A stretch of DNA of 64,000 nt from Streptomyces sp. NBC_01232. Its GTDB lineage: Bacteria; Actinomycetota; Actinomycetes; Streptomycetales; Streptomycetaceae. The stretch spans positions 8,051,001 through 8,115,000 of the forward strand of contig NZ_CP108518.1 in NCBI RefSeq assembly GCF_035989885.1, in the 5' to 3' direction. The notes below the pieces were generated by a model. The model was given only the letters and a program-made list of their open reading frames with translations, searched no databases and was not told the DNA's origin. Below are positions 24,812-35,509 of the stretch, piece after piece. Positions within the stretch are counted from its first letter, which is position 1; each line of letters opens with the position of its first letter. The position numbers and the translations under genes were made by a program.

Positions 24812-26623
24812 CTAGAAGGTCAGGTTCCAGGAGTCGACCTTGCCGATGTCGCCGCCGGCGTTGTCGTTGACCCGCAGCTTCCAGGTGCCGTTCGCGACCT
24901 CGGAGGAGGCGTTGACGGTGTAGACCTGGTTGATGTTGTCGGTGCTGCCGCCCGAGCGGTTGTGCACGGTGTAGACGGTGCCGTCCGGCGCGACCAGGTC
25001 GACCTTCAGGTCACCGATGTAGGTGTGCACGATGTTCACGCCCACCTTGAGGGTGGCCGGAGCGTTGCCGGTGACACCGCTGACGGTGACCGGGCTCTCC
25101 ACGGTGCCGTTGTCGCTGATGGCGAAGTCGGCGGTGTTCTCGAAGTACTTGCCGGGCGGCGGGGTGCTGCCGACGGCCTTCAGCGCGTCGACCTGGCCCT
25201 CGCCGAAGAAGCCGTTCTTCGCCGTGGTGCCCTTGCAGCGACTGTCCGACGGGCAGGCGACGTCGTTGGCCTGGGTGGCCAGCTTGTCGCGCAGCTGCGC
25301 CGGGGTGATGCCCGGGTTGGTGCTGACCAGCAGGGCCGCCACACCGGCGACGTGCGGGGACGCCATAGACGTACCGCTCATGCTGCCGTACTTGCCGCCC
25401 GGCAGGGTGCTGTAGATGCCGGTGGCGTCTCCGCCGGGGGCCGTCACGTCGACGACGTTCAGACCGTAGTTGGAGTACGAGGCCTTCGCGGTGGTGCCCA
25501 TCGCCGAGACCGTGACCACGCCCGGGAGCTCGGTCGGGATGTCGAGGCAGGCGTTGGTGATGGTGCGGGTGACCGGCGTCGAGTCGTTCGGGCTCTCGGT
25601 GTCGGTCGTCTTGTTGGCCAGGTCGAGGTTGGAGTTGCCGGCCGCCGCGACCTGCAGCGAGCCCTTGCCCTCCGCGTACTCCTGGGCGCGCTTGACGCCC
25701 TCGATGATCGCGGCCTGGTCGGCGTTGTCCGGGCAGTTGAACTGCCACGGGTCCGTGTAGTAGCTGTTGTTGGTGACCTTGAAGCCGTGGTCACCGGCCC
25801 ACATGAAGCCGCAGACGGTGTTCTCGGCGAAGAAGAGCGAGGAGTTCGGCTCGGCGATGCGCACCGAGGAGATCTTCACGCCCGGGGCCACGCCGATGAC
25901 GCCCTTGCCGTTCTTCGCGGCCGCGACCGTACCGGCCACGTGCGTGCCGTGGGTGCCGACGTCCCGCCAGGCGCCGGTACGGGCGTCCGGCTTGCCGTAG
26001 GCGCAGGACGCGGAGTCCGCGGCGTTGAAGTTCGGGGCCAGGTCCTGGTGCTGGTCGTCCACACCGGTGTCCAGGATGCCGACCTTGACGGTGGCCGAAC
26101 CGGTGGTGACGGCCCAGGCCTGGTCGGCCTTGATCTGCGTCATGTCGGCGCGGACCGGCTCGCCCGAAGGCGTCGTGGACTGCGCCGGGTTGGCGGGCAG
26201 CGCCGGGTTGTAGGCGTCCGCCGGCACGTCCGAGGTGCGGGTGGCGCCGACCTGCTGGACCCCGCTCACACCGCGCATGGTGGTGGCGAAGGAGGCGGAG
26301 GCCGAGTGGGCGGTGATGACCCCGATGGCGTCGTAGTACTGGAACACCGTGCCGCCGTTGGCGGTGACGGCGTTGCGGACCGCCGTGGTGTCACCGGGGG
26401 CGGTGATCACGAGATAGGCGCGGGTGCCGGCAACCCAGGTCGCACTCTGGGAGGTCGGGGCCGCGGCCTTGGGGGCCGCCGCGGGGGCGGGGGCCGAGGA
26501 GCCGGACGGAGAAACCGGAGCGGTGCCGGCGAGTGCGGCGGGGGCTCCGAACGCGAGTGCCGCGCCGAGCGTGGCGGCCAGCACGAGCGTACGTCGAGGT
26601 CGGCTGGATATGTGGGGTATCAA
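24812..26623 (-). CDS. Secreted S8 subtilisin-like protease with C-terminal P-domain
   Basis: Protein of 603 residues from a TTG start that has GGAGG five bases upstream. Signal peptide (RRTLVLAATLGAALAFGAPAALA), Ala/Pro linker, an I9-like propeptide (RAYLVITAPGDTTAVRN ... about 66-135), then the catalytic domain with Asp185 (GILDTGVDD), His225 (GTHGTHVAG), and Ser419 (GTSMASPHVAG). Residues from about 510 form a proprotein-convertase P/Homo-B domain. It would be an extracellular endopeptidase that matures by removal of the propeptide, and the P-domain may aid folding or stability. Confidence 0.93.
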   Translation of the reverse strand: MIPHISSRPRRTLVLAATLGAALAFGAPAALAGTAPVSPSGSSAPAPAAAPKAAAPTSQSATWVAGTRAYLVITAPGDTTAVRNAVTANGGTVFQYYDAIGVITAHSASASFATTMRGVSGVQQVGATRTSDVPADAYNPALPANPAQSTTPSGEPVRADMTQIKADQAWAVTTGSATVKVGILDTGVDDQHQDLAPNFNAADSASCAYGKPDARTGAWRDVGTHGTHVAGTVAAAKNGKGVIGVAPGVKISSVRIAEPNSSLFFAENTVCGFMWAGDHGFKVTNNSYYTDPWQFNCPDNADQAAIIEGVKRAQEYAEGKGSLQVAAAGNSNLDLANKTTDTESPNDSTPVTRTITNACLDIPTELPGVVTVSAMGTTAKASYSNYGLNVVDVTAPGGDATGIYSTLPGGKYGSMSGTSMASPHVAGVAALLVSTNPGITPAQLRDKLATQANDVACPSDSRCKGTTAKNGFFGEGQVDALKAVGSTPPPGKYFENTADFAISDNGTVESPVTVSGVTGNAPATLKVGVNIVHTYIGDLKVDLVAPDGTVYTVHNRSGGSTDNINQVYTVNASSEVANGTWKLRVNDNAGGDIGKVDSWNLTF

Positions 26624-26785
26624 TGCGTCCTCCGAAGACCCGGTGGTCAGGCCGGGTCGAACGAAACAAGTGGTGGACGCAAGATGTCATGCACACAGCC
26701 TGTTACGGAAGTACCTTTTACAGCATGGGGGTTCGTTTATCGGTGGCCGAATACCGACTATGGGTGCAAGTGCGGATAATGCGGC

Positions 26786-26834
26786 GGGCCGGCCGGGCTG
26801 GGCACCGTGGGGGCGAGCCCTGCCCGGCCGGCCC
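26786..26834. terminator. Strong hairpin terminator downstream of the dicarboxylate symporter gene
   Basis: GGGCCGGCCGGGC (26786-26798) and its exact reverse complement (26822-26834) flank a 23-bp loop. It sits about 40 bp after the stop of the leftward symporter gene and upstream of the protease gene on the same strand, insulating the protease promoter. Confidence 0.7.
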
Positions 26835-26849
26835 GTGGGGGCGTACCGG

Positions 26850-26874
26850 CCGGATCCGAAGGGAGACGGCTTAG
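26850..26874. repeat. Degenerate end of a type-2 dispersed repeat
   Basis: CGGATCCGAAGGGAGACGGCTTAG closely matches the right end of the type-2 repeats (GATCCGAAAGAGACGACCTAG). No left end or core was found. As in the complete copies, the terminal TTAG contains the stop codon (TAA on the minus strand) of the adjacent gene, the symporter. Confidence 0.5.
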
Positions 26875-28301
26875 ACCGGCACCCCGTCCTTGGGGCTGTC
26901 CGAGGGCAGCGGCACCGAATGCGCAGTTCCCGCGGCCTCGGCCGATGCGGTGGATCCGGCGGAGCCGGTGTGCCCGGCGGACCGCCCCGGTTCGGCCGGC
27001 TCGGCCACGTGCCCGTCGTCCACCAGCGTGCTCTCGTCGAACGGCAGCCGGCCCGCCAGGACTTCGGTGGCCCGCTCGTGGTCGAACTCCTTCGTCCACG
27101 TCCCGATGAGCACCGTCGCGACCGCGTTGCCCGCGAAGTTCGTCAGGGCCCGCGCCTCGCTCATGAACCGGTCGATGCCCACGATCAGGCCGACGCCGTC
27201 CACCAGTTCGGGCCGGTGCGACTGCAGTCCGCCGGCGAGGGTGGCCAGGCCCGCGCCGGTGACCCCGGCCGCACCCTTCGAGGCGATGATCATGAACAGC
27301 AGGAGTGAGATCTGCTCGCCCAGCGCGAGCGGCGTGCCCATCGCCTCGGCGACGAACAACGAGGACATCGTCAGATAGATCGCGGTCCCGTCCAGGTTGA
27401 AGGAGTAGCCGGTCGGCACCGTGATGCCGGTGACCGGCCGGGACACCCCCAGGTGCTCCATCTTCGCGATCAGCCGCGGCAGCGCCGACTCCGAGGAGGA
27501 GGTCGAGAGGATCAGCAGGAACTCCCGGCCGAGGTAGCGCAGCAGGGAGAAGACGCTGACCCCGGTGCACACCCGAAGCAGCGTGCCGAGGACGACGAAC
27601 ACGAAGAGCAGACAGGTGGTGTAGAAGCCGATCATGATGACGGCGAGGGACTTCAGCGCGTCGATGCCGGTTGCCCCGACCACCGCCGCGATCGCCCCGA
27701 AGGCACCGACCGGAGCCGCCCACATGATCATCGCGAGCACCCGGAACACCAGCTTCTGGATGTGCCCGATGCCCCGCAGCACCGGCTCGCCCGCCGCGCC
27801 CATGGCCTGCAGCGCGAACCCGCAGAGCAGCGCCACCAGCAGCGTCTGCAGCACCTCGCCCCCGGTGAAGGCGGACACCAGCGTGGTCGGGATGATCCCG
27901 AGCAGGAACTCCGGCGTGCTCTCGGCCCCGCCCGCCTTGGCTTGCGCCTCGCCCGCACTGCGTGCGGCCTCGGTCAGGTGCAGTCCGCTGCCCGGGTCCA
28001 GCAGGTTGCCGACCAGCAGGCCGATGGCGAGTGCCACCGTGGACATGACCATGAAGTAGCCGAGGGCGAGTCCGCCCACGGCGCCCACCTTGGCGGCCTT
28101 GCGTACGGACCCGATGCCCAGCACGATCGTGCAGAAGATCACGGGCGAGATCATCATCTTGATGAGGTTGACGAAGCCGGTGCCCAGCGGTTTGAGCTCC
28201 ACGGCCACGCCGGGGGCGGCGAAGCCGACGGCGATGCCGAGCAGCACCGCGCCGATCACCGCGATGTAGAGATAGTGCGTTCTGTCGCGTCTGGCGGCCA
28301 C
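26871..28301 (-). CDS. dctA: C4-dicarboxylate/cation symporter (DctA-like)
   Basis: Protein of 476 residues from GTG 28301, with GGGAGG seven bases upstream. It shows the dicarboxylate/amino acid:cation symporter pattern: eight hydrophobic helices, NLIKMMISPVIFCTIVLGIGSV, the serine-rich reentrant loop LSTSSSESALP, SFNLDGTAIYLTMSSLFVAEA and the ASKGAAGVTGAG second loop, then FAGNAVAT. It imports succinate, fumarate or malate with protons or sodium. The last 50 residues are a hydrophilic Ser/Ala/Gly tail. It diverges from a sensor kinase gene that probably controls it. Confidence 0.92.
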   Translation of the reverse strand: MAARRDRTHYLYIAVIGAVLLGIAVGFAAPGVAVELKPLGTGFVNLIKMMISPVIFCTIVLGIGSVRKAAKVGAVGGLALGYFMVMSTVALAIGLLVGNLLDPGSGLHLTEAARSAGEAQAKAGGAESTPEFLLGIIPTTLVSAFTGGEVLQTLLVALLCGFALQAMGAAGEPVLRGIGHIQKLVFRVLAMIMWAAPVGAFGAIAAVVGATGIDALKSLAVIMIGFYTTCLLFVFVVLGTLLRVCTGVSVFSLLRYLGREFLLILSTSSSESALPRLIAKMEHLGVSRPVTGITVPTGYSFNLDGTAIYLTMSSLFVAEAMGTPLALGEQISLLLFMIIASKGAAGVTGAGLATLAGGLQSHRPELVDGVGLIVGIDRFMSEARALTNFAGNAVATVLIGTWTKEFDHERATEVLAGRLPFDESTLVDDGHVAEPAEPGRSAGHTGSAGSTASAEAAGTAHSVPLPSDSPKDGVPV

Positions 28302-28406
28302 GATGCCTCCCGGTGGTGATTGCGTTCGGGGAGACCATCGCCCAGGGCTGTGACCCCGGTCACCCTTGCGTTCATTGAGTTCACGACCCGGTGCAGACTG
28401 AGCGCC

Positions 28407-30049
<1,643 letters not shown>

Positions 30050-30053
<4 letters not shown>

Positions 30054-30754
30054 GCGGCGCCGAGGTCCGCGTGCTGGTCATCGAGGACGACCCGGTGGCG
30101 GCCGACGCGCACGCCCTCTACATCGGCCGGGTGCCGGGCTTCACCGCTGTCGGCGCCGTCCACTCCCTCGCCGAGGCCACCCGGTTCCTGGACCGGAACC
30201 GGGTCGACCTGCTGCTGCTCGACCTCGGTCTGCCCGACGGGCACGGGCTGCGCTTCGCACGCGGACTGCGCGCCGCAGGGCATCCCGTCGACGTGATCGT
30301 GGTGACCTCCGCACGGGACCTGGCCGTGGTCCGCGAGAGCGTCTCCCTCGGGGTGGTCCAGTACGTACTGAAGCCCTTCGCCTTCCCCACCCTGCGCGAA
30401 CGGCTCCTGCGCTACGCCGAGTTCCGCCAGGCGGCGGGTGAGGCGGCCGGCCAGGACGACGTGGACCGGGCGATGGCGGCCCTGCGCGCACCCCGCCCGG
30501 CCGAACTCCCCAAGGGGCTGAGCGCGCCGACGCTGGACCGGGTCGCCGCCCTGCTGAGGGCGGCGACCGAGGGACTGACCTCGGCGGCGGCGGCCGAGGC
30601 GGCCGGGATCTCCCGGATCACTGCCCGCCGCTACCTGGAGCACCTGGTGGACACCGGCCGCGCGGACCGCACCCCCCGGTACGGCCAGGTCGGCCGCCCC
30701 GAACTGCACTACCGCTGGCTGGCGGCGGCGACCGGCTCGGTGTCGAAGGTGTAG
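30050..30754 (+). CDS. CitB/DcuR-type response regulator
   Basis: Protein of 234 residues. Receiver domain with acidic pair Asp13/Asp14, phospho-acceptor Asp58 (LLLLDLGLPDGHG) and the conserved Lys in YVLKPFAF; the C-terminal helix-turn-helix TSAAAAEAAGISRITARRYLEHLVDTGRA is of the CitB/DcuR kind. It would activate the divergent dctA gene when the partner kinase is active. It starts within the kinase stop. Its final 46 bp overlap the 3' end of the convergent tyrosinase gene, so each protein has a C-terminal extension written over the other. Confidence 0.92.
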
Positions 30755-31557
30755 AACTTCCGGTGGTCCAGCATGTCCGCCGGGCTCACGTTGTTCCAGG
30801 GCCGCATGGTGTCGTTGAGGTCGACGACGTTCTGCGTGCCCGCACCCGGCAGGTAGGTGGACTGGGGGTGCTTGGCCTGCCAGTCGGCCCACAGCTTGTC
30901 GATGAAGGCGTGGTGCATCCAGAACACCGGGTCGTTGGGGGAGACCCCGGTGGACATCTGCCCGCCGACCCACACGTGCACCCGGTTGTGCAGGTTGGCG
31001 CCGCGCCAGCCCTCCAGGTGGTTGCGGAACCCCTGGGAGGAGCTGTTCCAGGGCGCCATGTCGTAGACCGGCATGGCGAGTACGGAGTCCACCTCGGCCC
31101 TGGTCGGCAGCTGGGCGACGGACGTGCCGAGATCGCGTCGCAGGTAGGAGCGTCCGTCCACCCGGACGTTTATGTTCCACCGGCCCGTCGAGTACGCGAA
31201 CGGGCCGTCCATGACCTGCCCGTCCCGGGCCCGTCCGGTGCCGCCGAGGAAGTCGGGGGCCCAGAGGGAGGAGCGGGAGGTGCGGTCGGCGGTCCAGTCC
31301 CAGTACGGCAGCGCGACGTTCGCGTCCACTTTCTGCAGCGCCTCCTCGAACTCCAGGAGGAAGCGCCGGTGCCACGGCAGGAAGGAGGGGGAACGGTGGC
31401 CGACGCGGTCGCCCGAGTCGGTGTCGCCCATGATGAAGCCGTTGTGGGTCGTGACGAAGCGGTCGTAGCTGCCGTTGCGCTTGAGCTCCAGCAGGGCCGA
31501 GGTGAAGGCGCGCTTCTCCTCGGGGGTCAGCGTGGCCTGGTTCTTGCGTACGGTCAT
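30709..31557 (-). CDS. melD2: Tyrosinase (MelC2/MelD2 type), copy 2
   Basis: Protein of 282 residues starting MTVRKNQATLTPEEKRAF. Copper A ligands His38, His54, His63 and copper B ligands His190, His194, His216 occupy exactly the positions known in Streptomyces MelC2 enzymes. It is closer to the classic MelC2 sequence than copy 1. It has no signal peptide and depends on the caddie protein encoded just upstream, with which it overlaps by four bases. The last nine residues (EPVAAASQR) go beyond the usual end, within the overlap with the response-regulator gene. Confidence 0.93.
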   Translation of the reverse strand: MTVRKNQATLTPEEKRAFTSALLELKRNGSYDRFVTTHNGFIMGDTDSGDRVGHRSPSFLPWHRRFLLEFEEALQKVDANVALPYWDWTADRTSRSSLWAPDFLGGTGRARDGQVMDGPFAYSTGRWNINVRVDGRSYLRRDLGTSVAQLPTRAEVDSVLAMPVYDMAPWNSSSQGFRNHLEGWRGANLHNRVHVWVGGQMSTGVSPNDPVFWMHHAFIDKLWADWQAKHPQSTYLPGAGTQNVVDLNDTMRPWNNVSPADMLDHRKFYTFDTEPVAAASQR

Positions 31558-31937
31558 GCCGCACCTCCGAAGGGGACGAGGGCGGCGCCCTGGAGATCGC
31601 GGACGGCGGCGCGGGCGAGCAGCTTCGGGTCGGAGAAGGTCTCGTAGTGGTTGATCACGCTGATCCAGGTGCCATCGGCGTTGCGCATGATGTGGAGTTC
31701 TCTGCCGTCTATCCGGACGGTCGGTTGGCCCGGCGAGTGATGGCCTCCGTGATGGCCACCACCACCTGCGGTGATCTGGATACGACGGCCCTTGTAGACC
31801 TCGTCGACCGTGCCCGGGGTGGTGGGCTCGGAGGGAGTCGCGGCGGCGTTCGTGGCGCCGGCGGCGGCGGTCAGACCAAGGACGGTGAGTGCACCGGCGG
31901 TTGTCCCCAAGGCCTGACGGCGAGTGATCTTCTTCAT
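31554..31937 (-). CDS. melD1: Tyrosinase copper chaperone (MelC1/MelD1 type), copy 2
   Basis: Protein of 127 residues: Tat signal (TRRQALGTTAGALTVLGLTAAAGA), then YKGRRIQITAGGGGHHGGHH, VRIDGRELHIMRNADGTWISVINHYETFSDPKLLARAAVRDLQG. The Gly/His insert (four His in seven residues) is a probable copper-handling site that the first copy lacks. It would load copper into the following tyrosinase and co-export it. The start of the enzyme gene overlaps its stop (ATGA). Confidence 0.9.
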   Translation of the reverse strand: MKKITRRQALGTTAGALTVLGLTAAAGATNAAATPSEPTTPGTVDEVYKGRRIQITAGGGGHHGGHHSPGQPTVRIDGRELHIMRNADGTWISVINHYETFSDPKLLARAAVRDLQGAALVPFGGAA

Positions 31938-32272
31938 GGCCCGAAGAGGTATCAGGGCGGGAGAGGGGGTTGGCCTGTATCCGGACATCAGTGGATACGT
32001 TGCCGGTAGAACAAGTTGGATGATCTTCCCGTCCGGAGCGGCTCCGGGGGTCCGAACGGGAAGATCTGCGGGATGCAGCCTACTGGACGGTAATTTTTGC
32101 GGGGTGACGGGGGTCGTATGGGCGGGGTCACACCGCAGAGTCGGCCGGAAGCAGAGCGTCAGCACCCCTTCGCGATCTGTCACGGACCTTCGCGGGTCGG
32201 CGGCGTCAAAGTGCGTCGCGTCGCCATCGGGCTCATCCCTGATCGAGGGGTTTTGTCACCTATAGTCCCGAT
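31938..32272. promoter_or_regulatory. 335-bp divergent intergenic region between tyrosinase operon 2 and gadB
   Basis: No gene seen. Notable contents: a nested inverted repeat (32022-32066) with arms GATCTTCCCGT and ACGGGAAGATC around an inner hairpin CCGGAGCGGCTCCGG (32033-32047), and the gadB -10 element at 32261. The nested palindrome is about 85 bp upstream of the tyrosinase operon and could be an operator or a transcript attenuator. Confidence 0.5.
32261..32266 (+). promoter_or_regulatory. Predicted -10 of a leaderless gadB transcript
   Basis: TATAGT lies six bases before ATG 32273. Its spacing puts the transcript start at the start codon, and there is no Shine-Dalgarno. Confidence 0.55.
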
Positions 32273-33664
32273 ATGGCTCTTCATGAGACGAAGGACGTAC
32301 GCGCCCAGGACGCCGACACGGACGTGTTCGCGTCCACGCTGAGCGGCCAGATCCTCCCCAAGTACAAGATTCCTGAGGACCACTCACCCACCGAGGTCGT
32401 CTACGAACTGCTCCGCAACGAGCTGCTCCTGGACGGCAACGCGGCGCAGAACCTGGCCACCTTCTGCACCACCTGGTCGGACGAGGGCGTACACCGCCTG
32501 ATGAACGTCTGCCTCGACAAGAACATGATCGACAAGGACGAGTACCCGCAGACCGCCGAGATCGAGTCCCGCTGCGTCAACATCCTGGCCGACCTGTGGA
32601 ACGCCCCCGCCGGCACCACCGCGGCGGGCTGCTCGACCACCGGCTCCAGCGAGGCCGCCATGCTCGGCGGGCTCGCGCTCAAGTGGCGCTGGCGCGAGCG
32701 CCGCCGCGCCCAGGGTCTGCCCACCGACCGCCCCAACCTGGTGTGCGGTCCGGTCCAGATCTGCTGGGAGAAGTTCGCCCGCTACTTCGACGTCGAACTG
32801 CGCCAGGTCCCGATCGAGGGCGACGCCACCGGCCTGCAGGCCCATCAGCTCGCCCAGTACGTCGACGAGAACACCATCGGCGTCGTCGCCATCCTCGGCG
32901 TCACCTACACCTGCGACTACGAGCCCGTCGCCGAGATCGCCGCCGAGCTCGACCGGATCCAGGCCGAGCACGGCTGGGACATCCCCATCCACGTGGACGG
33001 CGCCAGCGGCGGATTCGTGGCGCCCTTCCTCCACCCCGACGTGGTGTGGGACTTCCGGCTGGAGCGCGTGGCCTCGGTGAACACCTCCGGCCACAAGTAC
33101 GGGCTCGCGCCGCTGGGGGTCGGCTGGATCATCTGGCGCAGCGCCGACCTGCTCCCCGCCGACCTCGTTTTCAAGGTGGACTACCTCGGCGGTGACATGC
33201 CGACCTTCGCCCTCAACTTCTCCCGCCCCGGCGGCGAGATCATCGCGCAGTACTACCTGTTCCTGCGTCTGGGCCGGGCCGGCTACCGGCGCGTCCAGGA
33301 GGCCTGCGCCGACACCGCCCAGTACCTGGCCGGGGAGATCGCCGACATGGGCCCCTTCACGCTCCTCTACGACGGCAAGGGAGCCCTGCCCGCGGTCTCC
33401 TACAAGCTCACCGACCCGGTCGGCGCCCGCTTCAGCCTCTACGACCTCTCCGACCGGCTGCGCATGCGCGGCTGGCAGGTGCCCTCGTACCCGCTTCCCG
33501 CCGACCGCGACGACACCGTCATCCAGCGCGTCCTCGTCCGGCACGGCGTGACCCGCGACCAGATGGCCCTGCTCGTCACCGACCTGCGCGCAGCCGTGGA
33601 ACACCTGACGGCCACGCCCCCGCCCGTACCGGCGGCCGAGCCGCGGTCCGGCTTCCACCACTGA
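32273..33664 (+). CDS. gadB: Glutamate decarboxylase
   Basis: Protein of 463 residues, the usual GAD length. The PLP lysine is Lys275 (NTSGHKYGLAPLGVGW) and the preceding HVDGASGGFVAPF contains the Asp that contacts the PLP ring nitrogen. It also has CSTTGSSEAAMLGGLA, the substrate/PLP-phosphate segment. It converts glutamate to GABA with proton uptake, which may serve acid resistance or GABA supply; no antiporter gene is adjacent. The mRNA appears leaderless. A perfect hairpin follows the stop. Confidence 0.93.
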   Translation: MALHETKDVRAQDADTDVFASTLSGQILPKYKIPEDHSPTEVVYELLRNELLLDGNAAQNLATFCTTWSDEGVHRLMNVCLDKNMIDKDEYPQTAEIESRCVNILADLWNAPAGTTAAGCSTTGSSEAAMLGGLALKWRWRERRRAQGLPTDRPNLVCGPVQICWEKFARYFDVELRQVPIEGDATGLQAHQLAQYVDENTIGVVAILGVTYTCDYEPVAEIAAELDRIQAEHGWDIPIHVDGASGGFVAPFLHPDVVWDFRLERVASVNTSGHKYGLAPLGVGWIIWRSADLLPADLVFKVDYLGGDMPTFALNFSRPGGEIIAQYYLFLRLGRAGYRRVQEACADTAQYLAGEIADMGPFTLLYDGKGALPAVSYKLTDPVGARFSLYDLSDRLRMRGWQVPSYPLPADRDDTVIQRVLVRHGVTRDQMALLVTDLRAAVEHLTATPPPVPAAEPRSGFHH

Positions 33665-33672
33665 CACGCGCC

Positions 33673-33696
33673 GGTGGCGCCGGCCCCGGCGCCACC
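33673..33696. terminator. Bidirectional terminator between gadB and the sigma/CAP fusion gene
   Basis: GGTGGCGCCGG (33673-33683) and CCGGCGCCACC (33686-33696) are exact reverse complements with a two-base spacer, so the inner pairs must open. It lies between convergent stops. Confidence 0.7.
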
Positions 33697-33722
33697 GCCC
33701 GGCGTGACCGGCAGGACGTCTC

Positions 33723-35384
33723 CTAGCGTGCGCCGAAGTTCTGGGTCCACCAGGGGCCGCCCGAGCCCTGGTGGATTCCCACGCCGATGTCCTTGAAGGA
33801 GCAGTTGAGGATGTTCGCGCGGTGGCCGGGGCTCTTCATCCAGGAGTCCATGACCGACTGCGCCGTCTGCTGGCCCCGCGCGATGTTCTCCCCGTACGTC
33901 GACCAGCGGTACCCGGCCGAGGTCGTCCGGTCGCCCGGGTCCGTGCCCTCGGGGCTGGTGTGCGAGAAGAAGTCCCGGGCCGCCATGTCGTCGGAGTGCC
34001 CCTGAGCGGCCGCGCGCAGCTGGGAGTCCTCCTTGAGGGGGCCGCAGCCGGCGGCCGCCCGCTCGCTGTTGACCAGGGCCACGACCTGGCCGGCCACCCC
34101 GGACGGCGGGGCGGGCGCGGGCTTGGCCGCCGAGGCGCGCGGGCTCGGGGACTTGCTCTTCGACTGCGTGGGGCTCGGACTCGGGCTCGCCGACGGGCTC
34201 GGCGAGGCGGAGGGCGAGGGGGACGCGGAGGGTGAGGGCGACTCCGAGGGCACCCCTGCCGACTCGGTCGCCGAGAGCGCGGCCAGCGGGGTCGGGAGCG
34301 CGGCGGCGCCGTCCTTCGTGTCACCGGAACCGGGGAGCCCGCCGAGGTACACGAGCCCGCCGCCCGCGACACAGGCGGCGAGCACTGCACCGCCGATCAC
34401 CCGGCGGCGGCTCTGCCGCCGCCTGCGCAGCGCGCCGCGGCCACCGGCACCTGAGCCCTCAACCAGCCCGTCAGCCGACAGGTCACCCGGGCCGGCGACC
34501 GGGGTGAGCTGCGTCGCCGCGTCGTCGAAGCCTCCGTCAAGGCCCCCGTCGAAGCCTTCGGCGAAGGCAACGCTCGTGGTGGCGAAGCCGGCCGCCCCGG
34601 CCGTCTTGACCCCTGCCAGCAGGGCCGCCGACACCGGTACCAGGGCCAGGCCGGCCAGCAGCCCCTCCGCCGGAACGAGTCCGCTCCAGAGACCGGAGCA
34701 ACGTACGCATTCACGGGCGTGCCGGGCTATTCGCTTGCGCCACAGCGCCGAGGGCTGCCCGTCCCAGCCCGCCAGCACGCTCCGCAGCTCCTCGCACGCC
34801 GGACGCGTGTCCAGAGCGCGCTCCACCACGCGGGCCGACTCGAGCTGAGCCTTCATCCGCTGCACCCGGACCGCCGCGTGCTGCGGGGACAGCTCGAGGG
34901 CGCCGGCCACCTCCGCCCGGGTCAGTTCGCCGGCGCACTCCAGCCACCACAGGGACAGCAGCGCCCGGTCCTCGGGCTCCAGCCAGCGGGTGGCCCGGGC
35001 CGTCTCGCGACGCTGCCCGGCCAGCTGGAGACGGGTGACGGTCAGGTCGACGAAGTCGGCACCCGGGTCGGCGACATCGCTCGCCGCCTCCAGGGTGCTC
35101 ACCCCGAAGCCGCTCTGCCGGGCCTGCCAGTGCGCCCGCACCCGGTTCATCGCGATGGCCACCAGCCAGGACCGGAAGCTCTCGTCGGCCCGCAGGCCGC
35201 CCAGCCCGTCGAGCGCCCGCAGCATCGTGTCCTGCACCACGTCGTCCACGTCGCAGGACCCGTTGAGGGCCCGTCCGACGATGTTGTAGACGAGCGGGAG
35301 ATGGGCGCTGACGAGCTCGTCCTGCGCGCGCGGGTCGCCCGCGCGGGCCGCTGCCACGAGTGCCGCGGTGTGCTGAGTAGCCAT
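33723..35384 (-). CDS. Sigma-70 family factor fused to a membrane-anchored CAP (SCP) domain
   Basis: Protein of 553 residues with an unusual order. Residues of about 15-90 form sigma region 2 (CDVDDVVQDTMLRALDGL ... FRSWLVAIAMNRVRAHW); 140-185 form region 4 (EDRALLSLWWLECAGELTRAEVAGALELSPQHAAVRVQRMKAQLE); His222-x3-Cys226-x2-Cys229 is like a zinc-containing anti-sigma site. A membrane helix is at about 329-350, followed by a Ser/Pro linker, and a CAP domain from 434 to the end (VVALVNSERAAAG ... SHTSPEGTDPGDR ... YGENIARG ... SPGHRANILN). A second hydrophobic stretch near 237-270 complicates topology. It may couple transcription to an outside event, possibly through proteolysis. Confidence 0.85.
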   Translation of the reverse strand: MATQHTAALVAAARAGDPRAQDELVSAHLPLVYNIVGRALNGSCDVDDVVQDTMLRALDGLGGLRADESFRSWLVAIAMNRVRAHWQARQSGFGVSTLEAASDVADPGADFVDLTVTRLQLAGQRRETARATRWLEPEDRALLSLWWLECAGELTRAEVAGALELSPQHAAVRVQRMKAQLESARVVERALDTRPACEELRSVLAGWDGQPSALWRKRIARHARECVRCSGLWSGLVPAEGLLAGLALVPVSAALLAGVKTAGAAGFATTSVAFAEGFDGGLDGGFDDAATQLTPVAGPGDLSADGLVEGSGAGGRGALRRRRQSRRRVIGGAVLAACVAGGGLVYLGGLPGSGDTKDGAAALPTPLAALSATESAGVPSESPSPSASPSPSASPSPSASPSPSPTQSKSKSPSPRASAAKPAPAPPSGVAGQVVALVNSERAAAGCGPLKEDSQLRAAAQGHSDDMAARDFFSHTSPEGTDPGDRTTSAGYRWSTYGENIARGQQTAQSVMDSWMKSPGHRANILNCSFKDIGVGIHQGSGGPWWTQNFGAR

Positions 35385-35509
35385 GTGATGTTCCCTGTCC
35401 GTACCGGCGGTCGATGATGCCCGATACATGGGAGACCGTCGACCGGGGCGTCGATAACAGTTATCCGGAAGAATCTTCCTGAGGAAAGTTCCGGGCCGCC
35501 GACCGGGGG

